In this document: in pieces, positions 32,416-45,118 of the stretch
Layout: every line of letters begins with the position of its first letter
How positions within the stretch are numbered: the first letter of the stretch is position 1
Origin: Apium graveolens
Lineage: Eukaryota; Streptophyta; Magnoliopsida; Apiales; Apiaceae
Assembly: GCF_009905375.1 (NCBI RefSeq)
Contig: NW_027417171.1
Location: forward strand, 1-64,000
Direction of reading: 5' to 3'
DNA: 64,000 nt
Program-made: the position numbers and the translations under genes
Notes under the pieces: model-generated
What the model was told of the DNA's origin: nothing
Database searches by the model: none
Seen by the model: the letters and a program-made list of their open reading frames with translations, nothing else

Positions 32416-34830
32416 TCAAGTTGATTTTGGTACCCAAGTTTCCTTGGGTCCATTCATGTTAGCCTTTCTCCTAGTCTTCATTCCTCCTGCATCTTTAGAC
32501 TTAGGTAACTTTGAGTCAACCTTGATCTTAGATGTAGTTGGTTGAGATGTAGGGTTAGTCACAGAATCATTTAGCACATTTGGAATTTGATAAGGCATGG
32601 ATTGTGCAAACATGTTATTCCACATAGGCATATTGTATGGCATTTGAGGCATACTAAATGCAGCAAGATAAGGATTGTTAAAATATGGCATGTTTGCAAA
32701 ATGTGCATAAGGATTCTGTTGGGACATAACAGGCATAACATGCAGAGGTGATGCAGACATATTAGGCATGGAAGAGGGTACAGGTATGGGAGTTTTCTTA
32801 ATGGATTTGCAATTAGCAGATAGATGATTAACACTATTACAATACACACAGCTTTTTCTAGGAGCATACTTATCAAGTGTGTAATTGTTATATTTGTTAA
32901 CCCCTACCTTCCCATTTCTATTAGATTTCCTTTTAGTTTCCTTTTTATCCTCAACCACTTTGAGCCTATTCTGTAACTGTTCTAAGGTCATGTGTCCTAT
33001 ATTCACCTTATTGAAATCTTTGGATGTGCTTGCTTCTTCTTTGACAAAGTTCTTGGAAGTTGAACCAAACTTTTTGTTGAGTTTCTTTAGATTTTCACTT
33101 TTAGAAACATCTGCCTGTTTTAATTGAGGAACCTTCAACGGATGCTCCTTTTCTTCCTTCAACGGATAATTTTCATCATCCGTTGATTCCACATCCATTG
33201 ACAGCCCATCAATTAATTCCATTTTCTTTTTGTTTTTATCCCAGGCAGTCTCACAAAATGATTCAATTCCTTGGACCTTGACAATTTGAGCACTAACATC
33301 CCTAGATGTCTTCCAGGCTTTAATCACCTCTTGCTCTCTCTCTAATTGATTAGAAAGTATTTCTACTTTCTTAACAGATTCAGCTAGTTCATTTTCAACA
33401 GATATACAATGTAGCTTAGTTTTCTCTAGGTCAATCAACTTATCTTCTAACACAGCATTTCTATTACTTAAGAATAGATTATTCTCTTTAATCCTACTAT
33501 TTTCTTTAGCAAGAGATTTAAGAGACACACGCAAGTGATACAATTCAGTAGACATGTCATTAAAAGCATCATTGCACTCTTCTTTAGTAAGCTGTGATAA
33601 ATCAGTAGTGATTACCTGGTTGCTTGATGAACTAACTTCATTTTCCTCAGAATCAGCCATGAGAGACAAGTTGACATATTCCACATCTTCATCCTCTTCT
33701 TCTCCATCAGCTGCCCAATCTTTTTCTTGAGTAATGAAAGCCTTCTCCTTTTGCTTGAGCAGATCAAAATATTTTTTTTTGTAATCTACTTGGTCAAATT
33801 TCTTCTTTTCAGTAGTTGGCTTTCTGCACTCACTTGCAAAGTGTCCACTTATACCACAATTGAAATACTTGAACTTGGATTTGTCCACCATGTTCTTATG
33901 AGGTTTAGTGGCTCTAGTGTTTTTCTTAAATTTCATCTTTGCAAATCTTCTGGACAGAAATGCAAGATGCTCATCAATACCATCAGAGTCATCTTGACTG
34001 GAGTTGTCTTCATTCTCAGCAACTTGCTCCTTACCCTTGCTTGATTCTGATTTACTTGTGCCATTTTTGGAGTTTAATGTTGATCTCACAGTTTCTTGTC
34101 CGCATTCTTTCTCATTTTCAGCTACCAAGGCAACTGAACCTCCTTTCTTTCTTCCCTTCTCCAATACCTCATCCTGTTCCAGCTCTAGTTCATAAGTCTT
34201 CAAGATTCCATATAATCTTTCAAGAGTGAAGTCCTTATAATCTTGAGAGTTTCTCAAGGAGACAGTCATGGGTTTCCATTCCTTTGGCAAGGATCTTAAA
34301 AATTTAAGATTTGAATCCTTCACCTGGTACACTCTACCATACAGCTTCAGTCCATTCAACAGCTTTTGGAATCTATTGAATGTGTCATTTAAAGATTCAT
34401 TTTCTTCAAAATGAAAATACTCATACTGTTGAATGAGAAGCTGCATTTTGTTTTCTTTTACTTGTTCTGTACCTTCACACAGTAGCTGAATTGTGTCCCA
34501 AACCTCTTTGGCAGTTGTGCAATTTATCACATTATCAAACATATCCTTGTCAAGACCATTAAACAAAATGTTCATAGCCTTCTTATCCTTGTGGACTTCT
34601 TCTGTGTCTTCCATTGTCCATTCTGCTCTAGGTTTTGGAATGGATTAACCAACAACAATTGTGGCTGTAGCAACTGTGACTACTTTGTGGGGAATGTGAG
34701 GACCATTCTCAATGCAGTTTACATAACCTTCATCTTGGGAGAGTAGATGAAGGTGCATTTTCACCTTCTAATGGTGATAACTGTCTTTGTCAAGAACTGG
34801 GATTTTTACTCCAATATCCTTCTTACTCAT
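32416..34830 (-). pseudogene. gag of Sirevirus-M
   Basis: Starts at ATG 34830 (MSKKDIGVKIPVL), in frame with the long open part. In-frame stops TAG near 34768 and TAA near 34645 precede 732 open codons (34614-32416). UBN2-type Copia gag (CTTAKEVWDTIQLLCEGTEQ, ESLNDTFNRFQKLLN), acidic Ser region, first zinc knuckle near 33850 with its first Cys lost, a coiled-coil-like middle, a second intact CX2CX4HX4C knuckle near 32840, and a Met/Pro/Asn-rich tail ending WVPKST. It would form the particle shell. Contains three TCCGTTGA-type words (33130-33190) read in other frames than in pol. Confidence 0.82.
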
Positions 34831-34877
34831 CTTTGTTAGTTTCCAAGAACTTTAAACTCTTTGTGTGTCAAGAGCCG

Positions 34878-34889
34878 GCTCTGATACCA
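34878..34889 (-). other. Primer-binding site (tRNA-iMet) of Sirevirus-M
   Basis: Reads TGGTATCAGAGC on the minus strand, two bases inside the 5' LTR; the same primer site as Sirevirus-P. Confidence 0.92.
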
Positions 34890-34891
34890 AT

Positions 34892-35717
34892 TGTTATTCC
34901 TAGTGAACTAACAATGAGATTTACAGAAGGGGGGCTGAATGTAAATCTCAAAACTTTTTCAAGTTTTGAGCAGTTTCAAAGGCTGTGTGTTTAAGATAAA
35001 CAAGTGTGTGAATTGCTTTAAGCTAATACAGACAGATATATATTCAAGCACAAAAGTACAATAATAAAATAAGTTCTCCACTTGTTTCTTCTCCATTTTA
35101 CTCTAGTGCATTGTTGACTATTGCCTCTTTATGCTAGAAAAGAACGGCTGCTTTTTCTGATGTTCCTGAAATAGGCTACCACATCTCAGTTGTCTCTGTC
35201 AACCCATGTGCCTCTGTTTGTAGGTACAACTAGCACTTGTCAACTGCTATTTAACAGAACATCCGTTGAAGCCTTCATCCGTTGATGGTTTTATCCATTG
35301 ATGTGTTAGCAGTTGAAGCTCTATCCGTTGATGCACACATCCGTTGAAGGATGTGATCCGTTGAAGCTTTAGAGATATCCGTTGAAGCTTTGTTTCTCAT
35401 CCGTTGAAGGTCTTTAAGTTATCCGTTGACACCATTTCATTTATACAAAATTACAAGGCATAAAATATTTACAATTGACCTTCCTATCTGCATATCCTTC
35501 AGTAGTCAACATGACTTATAATTTCCCTCAACATTTAAGAATTATATCTCAAATTCAGAGACTGAAATGTGCTACAACACTAGACTTATTTCTAAGTAAA
35601 GCTACACCATCAATGGATAGCCAAAGTGGTCTTATCCGTTGAGGCTACAAACACTAGATTTCTACTTAAGTGTTTTGTTAAACATATCATCAAACTAATG
35701 CACATGTATTCCTAACA
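34892..35717 (-). repeat. 5' LTR of Sirevirus-M
   Basis: 826 bp with nine exact TCCGTTGA-type words; most differences from the other LTR are C/T or G/A changes, as expected from deamination of methylated C. Followed by ataac (35718-35722), and the spacer then resumes. Confidence 0.92.
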
Positions 35718-37440
35718 ATAACTAATTTAATAATAAAGTGAAAAAGTGGCTTATCAAAAAGTATGTCAATCACGTATCCACCTTTTGTATATAGTAACTA
35801 TAGATCGTCATACAAATGAATTTATTCTGTTAAGTTGACATTTATTGTAAAAGTCGCTAACACTAATTATAATATAAAAAATATAGATACATAAATATGT
35901 GTAATTGTAGGTCGTTTAACAAATGAATTTCTTTTATTAAGTGACATTTCTTATAAAAGTGACGCACACTAATTACAAAATCAAAATATATACCTATGTA
36001 ATAACATTCATTTACGTAGTTTGTACTAGTATAATTTGATCTAATAACTTTCACGTTCAATACATCTAACGAATTGTTCTTTTTAGAGTGTTTCTCTTTC
36101 TTCTCTGTTGATAATGCGGATGTCGATCCTTAAAAATTTATTACTACCCTTTTCCATAATTAAAAGCCTGTTTTGACCAGCTCGAGTTGAAAGTCTTGCT
36201 GATGTTAGTCCCACTAACTATAAATACTGGCCAACAACCCCTTGTACGATGCACGAGTTTATTTTTATATTTATAATTTTATTTATATTTTAATAAATAT
36301 ATTTATATTATTTGAGATATAAGACTGGTAATATTGATATTATAATATCATATTATTATGAATAATAATATATTCTAATAAAAGTATATTTTTATAGATT
36401 TTAATAAGCCCATTAAAAAATTTTGTTGGTGCCAAGTAAACACTACGAGCTCAAAGTACGTTGATCAGACCCGTTTTTGAGGCTAATTTAAAGGTGTAAC
36501 CGCCTAGGCCCCGAATTAGAAGGGGCTCATATTTTTTTAGATTTCATTATTGTTCTATTTTAGAGATTGAAAGAAAAATAAATTCACTCTATTATACACT
36601 TGATACTTCTAATTTTAACAAAAATTAAATCATTTTCACTTATTTCCGTTCTATTCTCAAATTTAAACTCTTTTTATTCTCAAAATTATCTCCCGTTATG
36701 GTTAAACATATTAGTAAAATTTAATATTTTTCAAGAAATTAAGCAAGTATTAAAAATTAAACCTCCTACAAATTTTGAACACCAATTGAATATGATAACG
36801 TGTTTCTTTTTAAATTTAAATAAAGATAAGTACGCTCGAATAGTCCATCGCTACTGATTTTGAAAATTTGGAAAATAGTACAACCCATTTTTTATAAATC
36901 ATTAGATTATGCGTCAAATGGTAAAAAAATTTAGAACTTTATTTTTTGTAATTTTCTTTCCTAAATATTAAATTATTCTAAATAAGATGGTAGCATTTTT
37001 TTTTAAAAATGGGCCCTAATTTGTTATTTCATCAAAGTCCCCAAAAATGTAAGAACCGGGCTACTATCAATACTAAGTGTACCCGTTGAGCCGATAATGT
37101 CGACCAATGATTAGTTTTGATTTCCGCAAGCTTGTTAAGCCCGTAGTACTATAAGCCCATTATAAAGTGCATTGATAGCGAGTAATATTGTTAAACTATC
37201 TTACGAACCAGAAGTTTGTTGCCAAGTATGCTCATTAACTGCTTTACACCGACTACTGATTTATCTCGAGTTCCGAAAGCCCGTTAGATTCATTATAGAA
37301 ATGAATTTTTTTTGGTGAATTGAGTATTTTTATAATAGTTCAGAATTATGTTATCTTATCACATCGGCTACAAACTTACTAATGTGGTGGGTAGAATTCT
37401 ACTTAATTCCAAATCGTAATATATGAGCATACAACCAGAA
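35718..37440. repeat. AT-rich spacer of unit 2, right of Sirevirus-M
   Basis: Matches 3258-4974 of unit 1, including the 106-bp imperfect tandem pair (about 35800-36005) and the G/C-rich patches. No gene seen. The string cgagttt at 36254-36260 is the left end of the 4,444-bp tandem duplication. Confidence 0.65.
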
Positions 37441-37956
37441 TAATATGAATTTACTTGTAATCTAAATAAGTTCATTATTCATATCTTTATAATTTTTTTT
37501 AAAAAGTAAAATATAACCAAAATTTTAATATATTAAATCACAATGAAATACGCCTTTCATCGCATAGATGATAAAAGATAAGATATTATACGTTCAAATG
37601 AATTTTTACCTTATTACAATGAATGTTTTATTCCAAATCAAATATAGCCAAATATCCAATATCCAAAAAAATATTTAAGGTCTCAGTTGAATAAATCATT
37701 CAACAAAATTTCAAACATCTACACAAATTTCATTTAATATTTATCTTTAAAGCAATAAATTCTTAATCTTCAAATAACTTTGGTAAAATTAGCTTTTAAA
37801 AGAAAAAAAGTGTCTTTTAAAATATGAAAAACCATTACAAAGTGTGAAGTGCATTTGAGTTATATTTTTACCTAATAAAAAAACACAACTAAATATATTA
37901 TGAGTTATCACCAAAAACATCGAATAGTTTAAGTATTTGTGATTCTAAACAATATT
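37441..37956. repeat. Dispersed AT-rich repeat, copy in unit 2
   Basis: Equivalent of 4975-5500 with a few percent difference. Non-coding. Confidence 0.5.
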
Positions 37957-38020
37957 AGATATTAATAAAAATATATCGAGGCTCTTATTTTTAAATTTGA
38001 ACAAATAATATGTAACATAA

Positions 38021-38295
38021 AGCCCAAAATCTAAATTATCTTAAAGCCCAGATGGACCAAACCCTAACTAGCCCACCTAGTACAAATACCATAGCACTTT
38101 CCGTCATTTTCATCAAAACCCTATCTTGCCGCCCTTGCACCACCTTGCTCTGTGCGAGAAAAATTAGATACAAATACATACATACATCTATATCTATATA
38201 CAAAGGAATAAACAGCTATAATTCCTTCATTTCACTCCCCCTTTATCTATAAGAATCAAGTTGCACGGAAATCTTGGTCATTTCACTCCATTCCG
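38021..38295 (+). promoter_or_regulatory. Promoter/5'-UTR-like module, unit 2
   Basis: AGCCCA boxes at 38021-38026, 38045-38050 and 38070-38075, with an intact telo-box AAACCCTAA at 38059-38067 and a second AAACCCTAT near 38115. Leader-like pyrimidine-rich sequence and a donor-like CG|GTAAT at 38295/38296 follow. AGCCCA plus telo-box is an established pairing in plant promoters active in dividing cells. Whether this one is active is unknown. Confidence 0.45.
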
Positions 38296-40106
38296 GTAAT
38301 TTCTCAAGGTTTTATTCATTTTTTTAGTGTGTGTTTGTGGGTTGTGTTCTTTTTGTGATTTTATTAGGGGGATATGTTTATTTTGCCTTGTATAAACACC
38401 ATGTCCACATCTATATCATTTATTTTGTTCTTGTTGCTTTACTTGAGTTGCTTCGGTAAAGATTGTATATTTTAGCTTGTAATTGTAATTTGATATATTT
38501 TTTTATTGAATCAGTTATGTATATGAATTTACAGCTTTCTGTGTGGTAGATCCATAAATTCTCTTGTTACATTTCAGTAATTTTAAAATATTGGCATTTA
38601 TCTTTGTATCTTTGTTTCCAACTGTTTGTCTTCTACTACCTTAATGTGTGCTTTAGAGGATCGGTCACGTAACATATATCTATATCATTTATTTTGTTGT
38701 ACAAGTTTCTGTTTCTTTCAACCTGTTTTTCCTCTATTATAATATTTTTGAGGGACCGATTACTTAACATATATTTATATCATTTATTCAGTTTTACAAG
38801 CTTTTGTTGTCGTTTTACTTGAGTACTCATGTAAAGATTAAATCCTATAATTTATAAATATAATTTGATAAACATTTCTTTTGTTGAAATAAGGAGCAGT
38901 GTATATGTATTTTATCCCTTTGTATGTGATAAATCTGAAATTTTCTTATTTAGTTTGCATAAATTTAAGATGCAAGTATCTATCTTTGTTTCAACTTGTT
39001 TATCCTCTACTACCTTAATGTTTTAGATGACTGGTTACTTAATATATATCTATATCATTAATTATGGTGTACAAGCTTCTATTATCGTTTTACTTGAGTT
39101 GCTTGTGTGAAGATTGTATCTTAATTATAGATATAATTTGATATATTATTTTTGTTGAACTATTAAGATTGTTTATATGAATCTTACCTCTCTGTATATG
39201 ATAGATTTGGATAAGTTTTTTTCTGGTTTTTTTTATTAGGAGATGTGGGCAATTGTTTAGATCAGTTTATGTACCATGAGGATATTTGTATCATTTATTG
39301 ATCTATTTTATATGCTTGTATGTTGCTTTACGTGAGCTACATATGTAAATATTAATGTATCATTTTACTTGGAAATATAATATAATGTAATTTATTTTTT
39401 GCTAAATGAGCTGTGAATCTGAACTGACCTATTTAAATATGAGATATCTTTTGTTTTCTGATGGTCGGTTTGTGAAAAGTTCTAGTATTGTGTTATTATG
39501 GTTGTTGGTTTACTTTTTTTTTTCATTTTTTGTAAACACAAATGATCAAATATGTAGGGATAAAACTGAAGTAAAAATGATTGTAACTAGTTTTGTTAGT
39601 ATTTTAAAATGATTGGTAATGAATGTCATTATTTGAAACTATTGAACCCTAAATTAGCTATGGTTCAAGTTATTGTATTTCTTTCTTCAACTCGTTTAGG
39701 TAATTTAGAGTTTAAATATCGAAGTTCCTTACCTATCATCTTAAAGTGCCACAAACTAATTTTTAATTGTTGTTAACTTAGTTTACCCCTACTTATCTGA
39801 GTTGTAATTATAAATATTGACATAAATAAATGAGTAACGAGTACATACATGGATAACAATGACACTAAATCGGAACCTTTCACGAACTGATCATCAAAAA
39901 GAAATAAATATGAAAATGTTACACACTTAGTAATAAATGGGAGTTTAATATTGGTAAGAGATTAGTCCGGACATAAATGTAACCCAATAAAGCTTCCTTA
40001 TATTAATTCAATTTAACAATGTTCTCACATCTGATGCTGTTTTGAACTAATAAATAAGATCTGGTATAATTTTCTTTTCTTGTTATCTACTTTCTATTTT
40101 GTGGTT
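38296..40106 (+). other. Intron-like stretch, unit 2
   Basis: Counterpart of 5840-7651; T-rich, no gene. Short frames here (for example 39406-39612) have no domain. Confidence 0.5.
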
Positions 40107-40681
40107 ATGGAGAATAAGGATGGTGAAGATCTTGGAATGATTTCCATTTTGAGCACTGTTTCTATGGAGAATGAAGATGGTGGAGATTTTGGAACAACTG
40201 CCGTTGTGAGCACTGATTTTATGGGGAATGAGGAGAGTGTTCCATTTGTTAAGCATTCTCCCTTGTGGAAAAGTATTTGTTCTAGTGAAGCATATAGGAA
40301 GATGAAACGTAAACCGCAATTCTATCTTTTGAAGGAACATAAAGAAGTACTTTGTGAGGGATCGACAATTGGTCTTATGGTAAATTTAATTAATCTTGTG
40401 GAACGTACTTCAAAACTGCAGTCCTTTGTGATATCACTTCCACTGAAACTCTCTTGAAAACTCCTAATATATTCAAACCTCATGGGTTTGATGTTGATAA
40501 AGTTGAAGCAGCTGTAACCCAGCTAAAGTTGAAGAAGCAAAAACTTGAGGAACTGCAAAAGACTAGAAGGAAAATTAAAAGCAAGATATCAAACATTGTC
40601 GAAGAAGAAAAACACGGTGATAAACATGTTGAGGATCTTCTTCAACAATGTTTGATATCTCACTTTCCACTTTCCTTGTAG
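40107..40681 (+). pseudogene. DUF724-domain gene fragment, forward (unit 2)
   Basis: Uninterrupted version of the unit 1 fragment and an empty site for Sirevirus-P (aagta near 40345). The frame runs from ATG 40107 to a stop at 40457; the second half of the domain is read from 40454 in another frame because of the shared one-base loss. Unlike the others it has no reverse partner: at the CGAG of 40698 the sequence jumps back to spacer DNA. Confidence 0.72.
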
Positions 40682-40697
40682 TCTTTCTGCAGGTCCT

Positions 40698-42464
40698 CGA
40701 GTTTATTTTTATATTTATAATTTTATTTATATTTTAATAAATATATTTATATTATTTGAGATATAAGACTGGTAATATTGATATTATAATATCATATTAT
40801 TATGAATAATAATATATTCTAATAAAAGTATATTTTTATAGATTTTAATAAGCCCATTAAAAAATTTTGTTGGTGCCAAGTAAACACTACGAGCTCAAAG
40901 TACGTTGATCAGACCCGTTTTTGAGGCTAATTTAAAGGTGTAACCGCCTAGGCCCCGAATTAGAAGGGGCTCATATTTTTTTAGATTTCATTATTGTTCT
41001 ATTTTAGAGATTGAAAGAAAAATAAATTCACTCTATTATACACTTGATACTTCTAATTTTAACAAAAATTAAATCATTTTCACTTATTTCCGTTCTATTC
41101 TCAAATTTAAACTCTTTTTATTCTCAAAATTATCTCCCGTTATGGTTAAACATATTAGTAAAATTTAATATTTTTCAAGAAATTAAGCAAGTATTAAAAA
41201 TTAAACCTCCTACAAATTTTGAACACCAATTGAATATGATAACGTGTTTCTTTTTAAATTTAAATAAAGATAAGTACGCTCGAATAGTCCATCGCTACTG
41301 ATTTTGAAAATTTGGAAAATAGTACAACCCATTTTTTATAAATCATTAGATTATGCGTCAAATGGTAAAAAAATTTAGAACTTTATTTTTTGTAATTTTC
41401 TTTCCTAAATATTAAATTATTCTAAATAAGATGGTAGCATTTTTTTTTAAAAATGGGCCCTAATTTGTTATTTCATCAAAGTCCCCAAAAATGTAAGAAC
41501 CGGGCTACTATCAATACTAAGTGTACCCGTTGAGCCGATAATGTCGACCAATGATTAGTTTTGATTTCCGCAAGCTTGTTAAGCCCGTAGTACTATAAGC
41601 CCATTATAAAGTGCATTGATAGCGAGTAATATTGTTAAACTATCTTACGAACCAGAAGTTTGTTGCCAAGTATGCTCATTAACTGCTTTACACCGACTAC
41701 TGATTTATCTCGAGTTCCGAAAGCCCGTTAGATTCATTATAGAAATGAATTTTTTTTGGTGAATTGAGTATTTTTATAATAGTTCAGAATTGTGTTATCT
41801 TATCACATCGGCTACAAACTTACTAATGTGGTGGGTAGAATTCTACTTAATTCCAAATCGTAATATATGAGCATACAACCAGAATAATATGAATTTACTT
41901 GTAATCTAAATAAGTTCATTATTCATATCTTTATAATTTTTTTTAAAAAGTAAAATATAACCAAAATTTTAATATATTAAATCACAATGAAATACGCCTT
42001 TCATCGCATAGATGATAAAAGATAAGATATTATACGTTCAAATGAATTTTTACCTTATTACAATGAATGTTTTATTCCAAATCAAATATAGCCAAATATC
42101 CAATATCCAAAAAAATATTTAAGGTCTCAGTTGAATAAATCATTCAACAAAATTTCAAACATCTACACAAATTTCATTTAATATTTATCTTTAAAGCAAT
42201 AAATTCTTAATCTTCAAATAACTTTGGTAAAATTAGCTTTTAAAAGAAAAAAAGTGTCTTTTGAAATATGAAAAACCATTACAAAGTGTGAAGTGCATTT
42301 GAGTTATATTTTTACCTAATAAAAAAACACAACTAAATATATTATGAGTTATCACCAAAAACATCGAATAGTTTAAGTATTTGTGATTCTAAACAATATT
42401 AGATATTAATAAAAATATATCGAGGCTCTTATTTTTAAATTTGAACAAATAATATGTAACATAA
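40698..42464. repeat. AT-rich spacer, unit 3
   Basis: Near-identical to 36254-38020, including the dispersed AT-rich repeat at about 41885-42400. No gene seen. gaat at 41787 is the left end of the next duplication (3,757 bp). Confidence 0.65.
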
Positions 42465-42739
42465 AGCCCAAAATCTAAATTATCTTAAAGCCCAGATGGA
42501 CCAAACCCTAACTAGCCCACCTAGTACAAATACCATAGCACTTTCCGTCATTTTCATCAAAACCCTATCTTGCCGCCCTTGCACCACCTTGCTCTGTGCG
42601 AGAAAAATTAGATACAAATACATACATACATCTATATCTATATACAAAGGAATAAACAGCTATAATTCCTTCATTTCACTCCCCCTTTATCTATAAGAAT
42701 CAAGTTGCACGGAAATCTTGGTCATTTCACTCCATTCCG
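42465..42739 (+). promoter_or_regulatory. Promoter/5'-UTR-like module, unit 3
   Basis: Same three AGCCCA boxes and intact telo-box as 38021-38295, 4,444 bp downstream. It lies upstream of a complete forward-reverse DUF724 pair. Confidence 0.45.
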
Positions 42740-44550
42740 GTAATTTCTCAAGGTTTTATTCATTTTTTTATTGTGTGTTTGTGGGTTGTGTTCTTTTTGT
42801 GATTTTATTAGGGGGATATGTTTATTTTGCCTTGTATAAACACCATGTCGAGATCTATATCATTTATTTTGTTCTTGTTGCTTTACTTGAGTTGCTTCGG
42901 TAAAAATTGTATATTTTAGCTTGTAATTGTAATTTGATATATTTTTTTATTGAATCAGTTATGTATATGAATTTACAGCTTTCTGTGTGGTAGATCCATA
43001 AATTCTCTTGTTACATTTCAGTAATTTTAAAATATTGGCATTTATCTTTGTATCTTTGTTTCCAACTGTTTGTCTTCTACTACCTTAATGTGTGCTTTAG
43101 AGGATCGGTCACGTAACATATATCTATATCATTTATTTTGTTGTACAAGTTTCTGTTTCTTTCAACCTGTTTTTCCTCTATTATAATATTTTTGAGGGAC
43201 CGATTACTTAACATATATTTATATCATTTATTCAGTTTTACAAGCTTTTGTTGTCGTTTTACTTGAGTACTCATGTAAAGATTAAATCCTATAATTTATA
43301 AATATAATTTGATAAACATTTCTTTTGTTGAAATAAGGAGCAGTGTATATGTATTTTATCCCTTTGTATGTGATAAATCTGAAATTTTCTTATTTAGTTT
43401 GCATAAATTTAAGATGCAAGTATCTATCTTTGTTTCAACTTGTTTATCCTCTACTACCTTAATGTTTTAGATGACTGGTTACTTAATATATATCTATATC
43501 ATTAATTATGGTGTACAAGCTTCTATTATCGTTTTACTTGAGTTGCTTGTGTGAAGATTGTATCTTAATTATAGATATAATTTGATATATTATTTTTGTT
43601 GAACTATTAAGATTGTTTATATGAATCTTACCTCTCTGTATATGATAGATTTGGATAAGTTTTTTTCTGGTTTTTTTTATTAGGAGATGTGGGCAATTGT
43701 TTAGATCAGTTTATGTACCATGAGGATATTTGTATCATTTATTGATCTATTTTATATGCTTGTATGTTGCTTTACTTGAGCTACATATGTAAATATTAAT
43801 GTATCATTTTACTTGGAAATATAATATAATGTAATTTATTTTTTGCTAAATGAGCTGTGAATCTGAACTGACCTATTTAAATATGAGATATCTTTTGTTT
43901 TCTGATGGTCGGTTTGTGAAAAGTTCTAGTATTGTGTTATTATGGTTGTTGGTTTACTTTTTTTTTTCATTTTTTGTAAACACAAATGATCAAATATGTA
44001 GGGATAAAACTGAAGTAAAAATGATTGTAACTAGTTTTGTTAGTATTTTAAAATGATTGGTAATGAATGTCATTATTTGAAACTATTGAACCCTAAATTA
44101 GCTATGGTTCAAGTTATTGTATTTCTTTCTTCAACTCGTTTAGGTAATTTAGAGTTTAAATATCGAAGTTCCTTACCTATCATCTTAAAGTGCCACAAAC
44201 TAATTTTTAATTGTTGTTAACTTAGTTTACCCCTACTTATCTGAGTTGTAATTATAAATATTGACATAAATAAATGAGTAACGAGTACATACATGGATAA
44301 CAATGACACTAAATCGGAACCTTTCACGAACTGATCATCAAAAAGAAATAAATATGAAAATGTTACACACTTAGTAATAAATGGGAGTTTAATATTGGTA
44401 AGAGATTAGTCCGGACATAAATGTAACCCAATAAAGCTTCCTTATATTAATTCAATTTAACAATGTTCTCACATCTGATGCTGTTTTGAACTAATAAATA
44501 AGATCTGGTATAATTTTCTTTTCTTGTTATCTACTTTCTATTTTGTGGTT
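42740..44550 (+). other. Intron-like stretch, unit 3
   Basis: Near-identical to 38296-40106. Non-coding, T-rich. Confidence 0.5.
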
Positions 44551-45118
44551 ATGGAGAATAAGGATGGTGAAGATCTTGGAATGATTTCCATTTTGAGCAC
44601 TGTTTCTATGGAGAATGAAGATGGTGGAGATTTTGGAACAACTGCCGTTGTGAGCACTGATTTTATGGGGAATGAGGAGAGTGTTCCATTTGTTAAGCAT
44701 TCTCCCTTGTGGAAAAGTATTTGTTCTAGTGAAGCATATAGGAAGATGAAACGTAAGCCGCAATTCTATCTTTTGAAGGAACATAAAGAAGTACTTTGCG
44801 AGGGATCGACAATTGGTCTTATGGTAAATTTAATTAATCTTGTGGAACGTACTTCAAAACTGCAGTCCTTTGTGATATCACTTCCACTGAAACTCTCTTG
44901 AAAACTCCTAATATATTCAAACCTCATGGGTTTGATGTTGATAAAGTTGAAGCATCTGTAACCCAGCTAAAGTTGAAGAAGCAAAAACTTGAGGAACTGC
45001 AAAAGACTAGAAGGAAAATTAAAAGCAAGATATCAAACATTGTCGAAGAAGAAAAACACGGTGATAAACATGTTGAGGATCTTCTTCAACAATGTTTGAT
45101 ATCTCACTTTCCACTTTC
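44551..45118 (+). pseudogene. DUF724-domain gene fragment, forward (unit 3)
   Basis: The first frame encodes the same protein as unit 2 (stop at 44901); the second frame starts at 44898 after the shared frameshift. It folds back on the reverse copy through the 29-nt loop at 45052-45080. The aagta near 44790 is another empty Sirevirus-P site. Confidence 0.72.

Larger units (their letters stand above)
23031..35717 (-). mobile_element. Sirevirus-M: Ty1/copia Sirevirus, minus strand, 12,687 bp
   Basis: Both LTRs (TGTTATTCC...CTAACA as read here), ataac target duplications at 23026-23030 and 35718-35722, initiator-Met tRNA primer site and a purine tract are all in place. Reading leftward: gag, protease, integrase, reverse transcriptase, RNase H, a 0.55-kb gap, and a very long ORF2. 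LTRs differ at about 21 of 825 positions, so it is older than Sirevirus-P. Gag and pol carry several stops, frameshifts and a local scramble, so it is dead, but every domain except the pre-integrase is still recognisable. The word TCCGTTGA or its complement occurs about 37 times. Confidence 0.93.
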
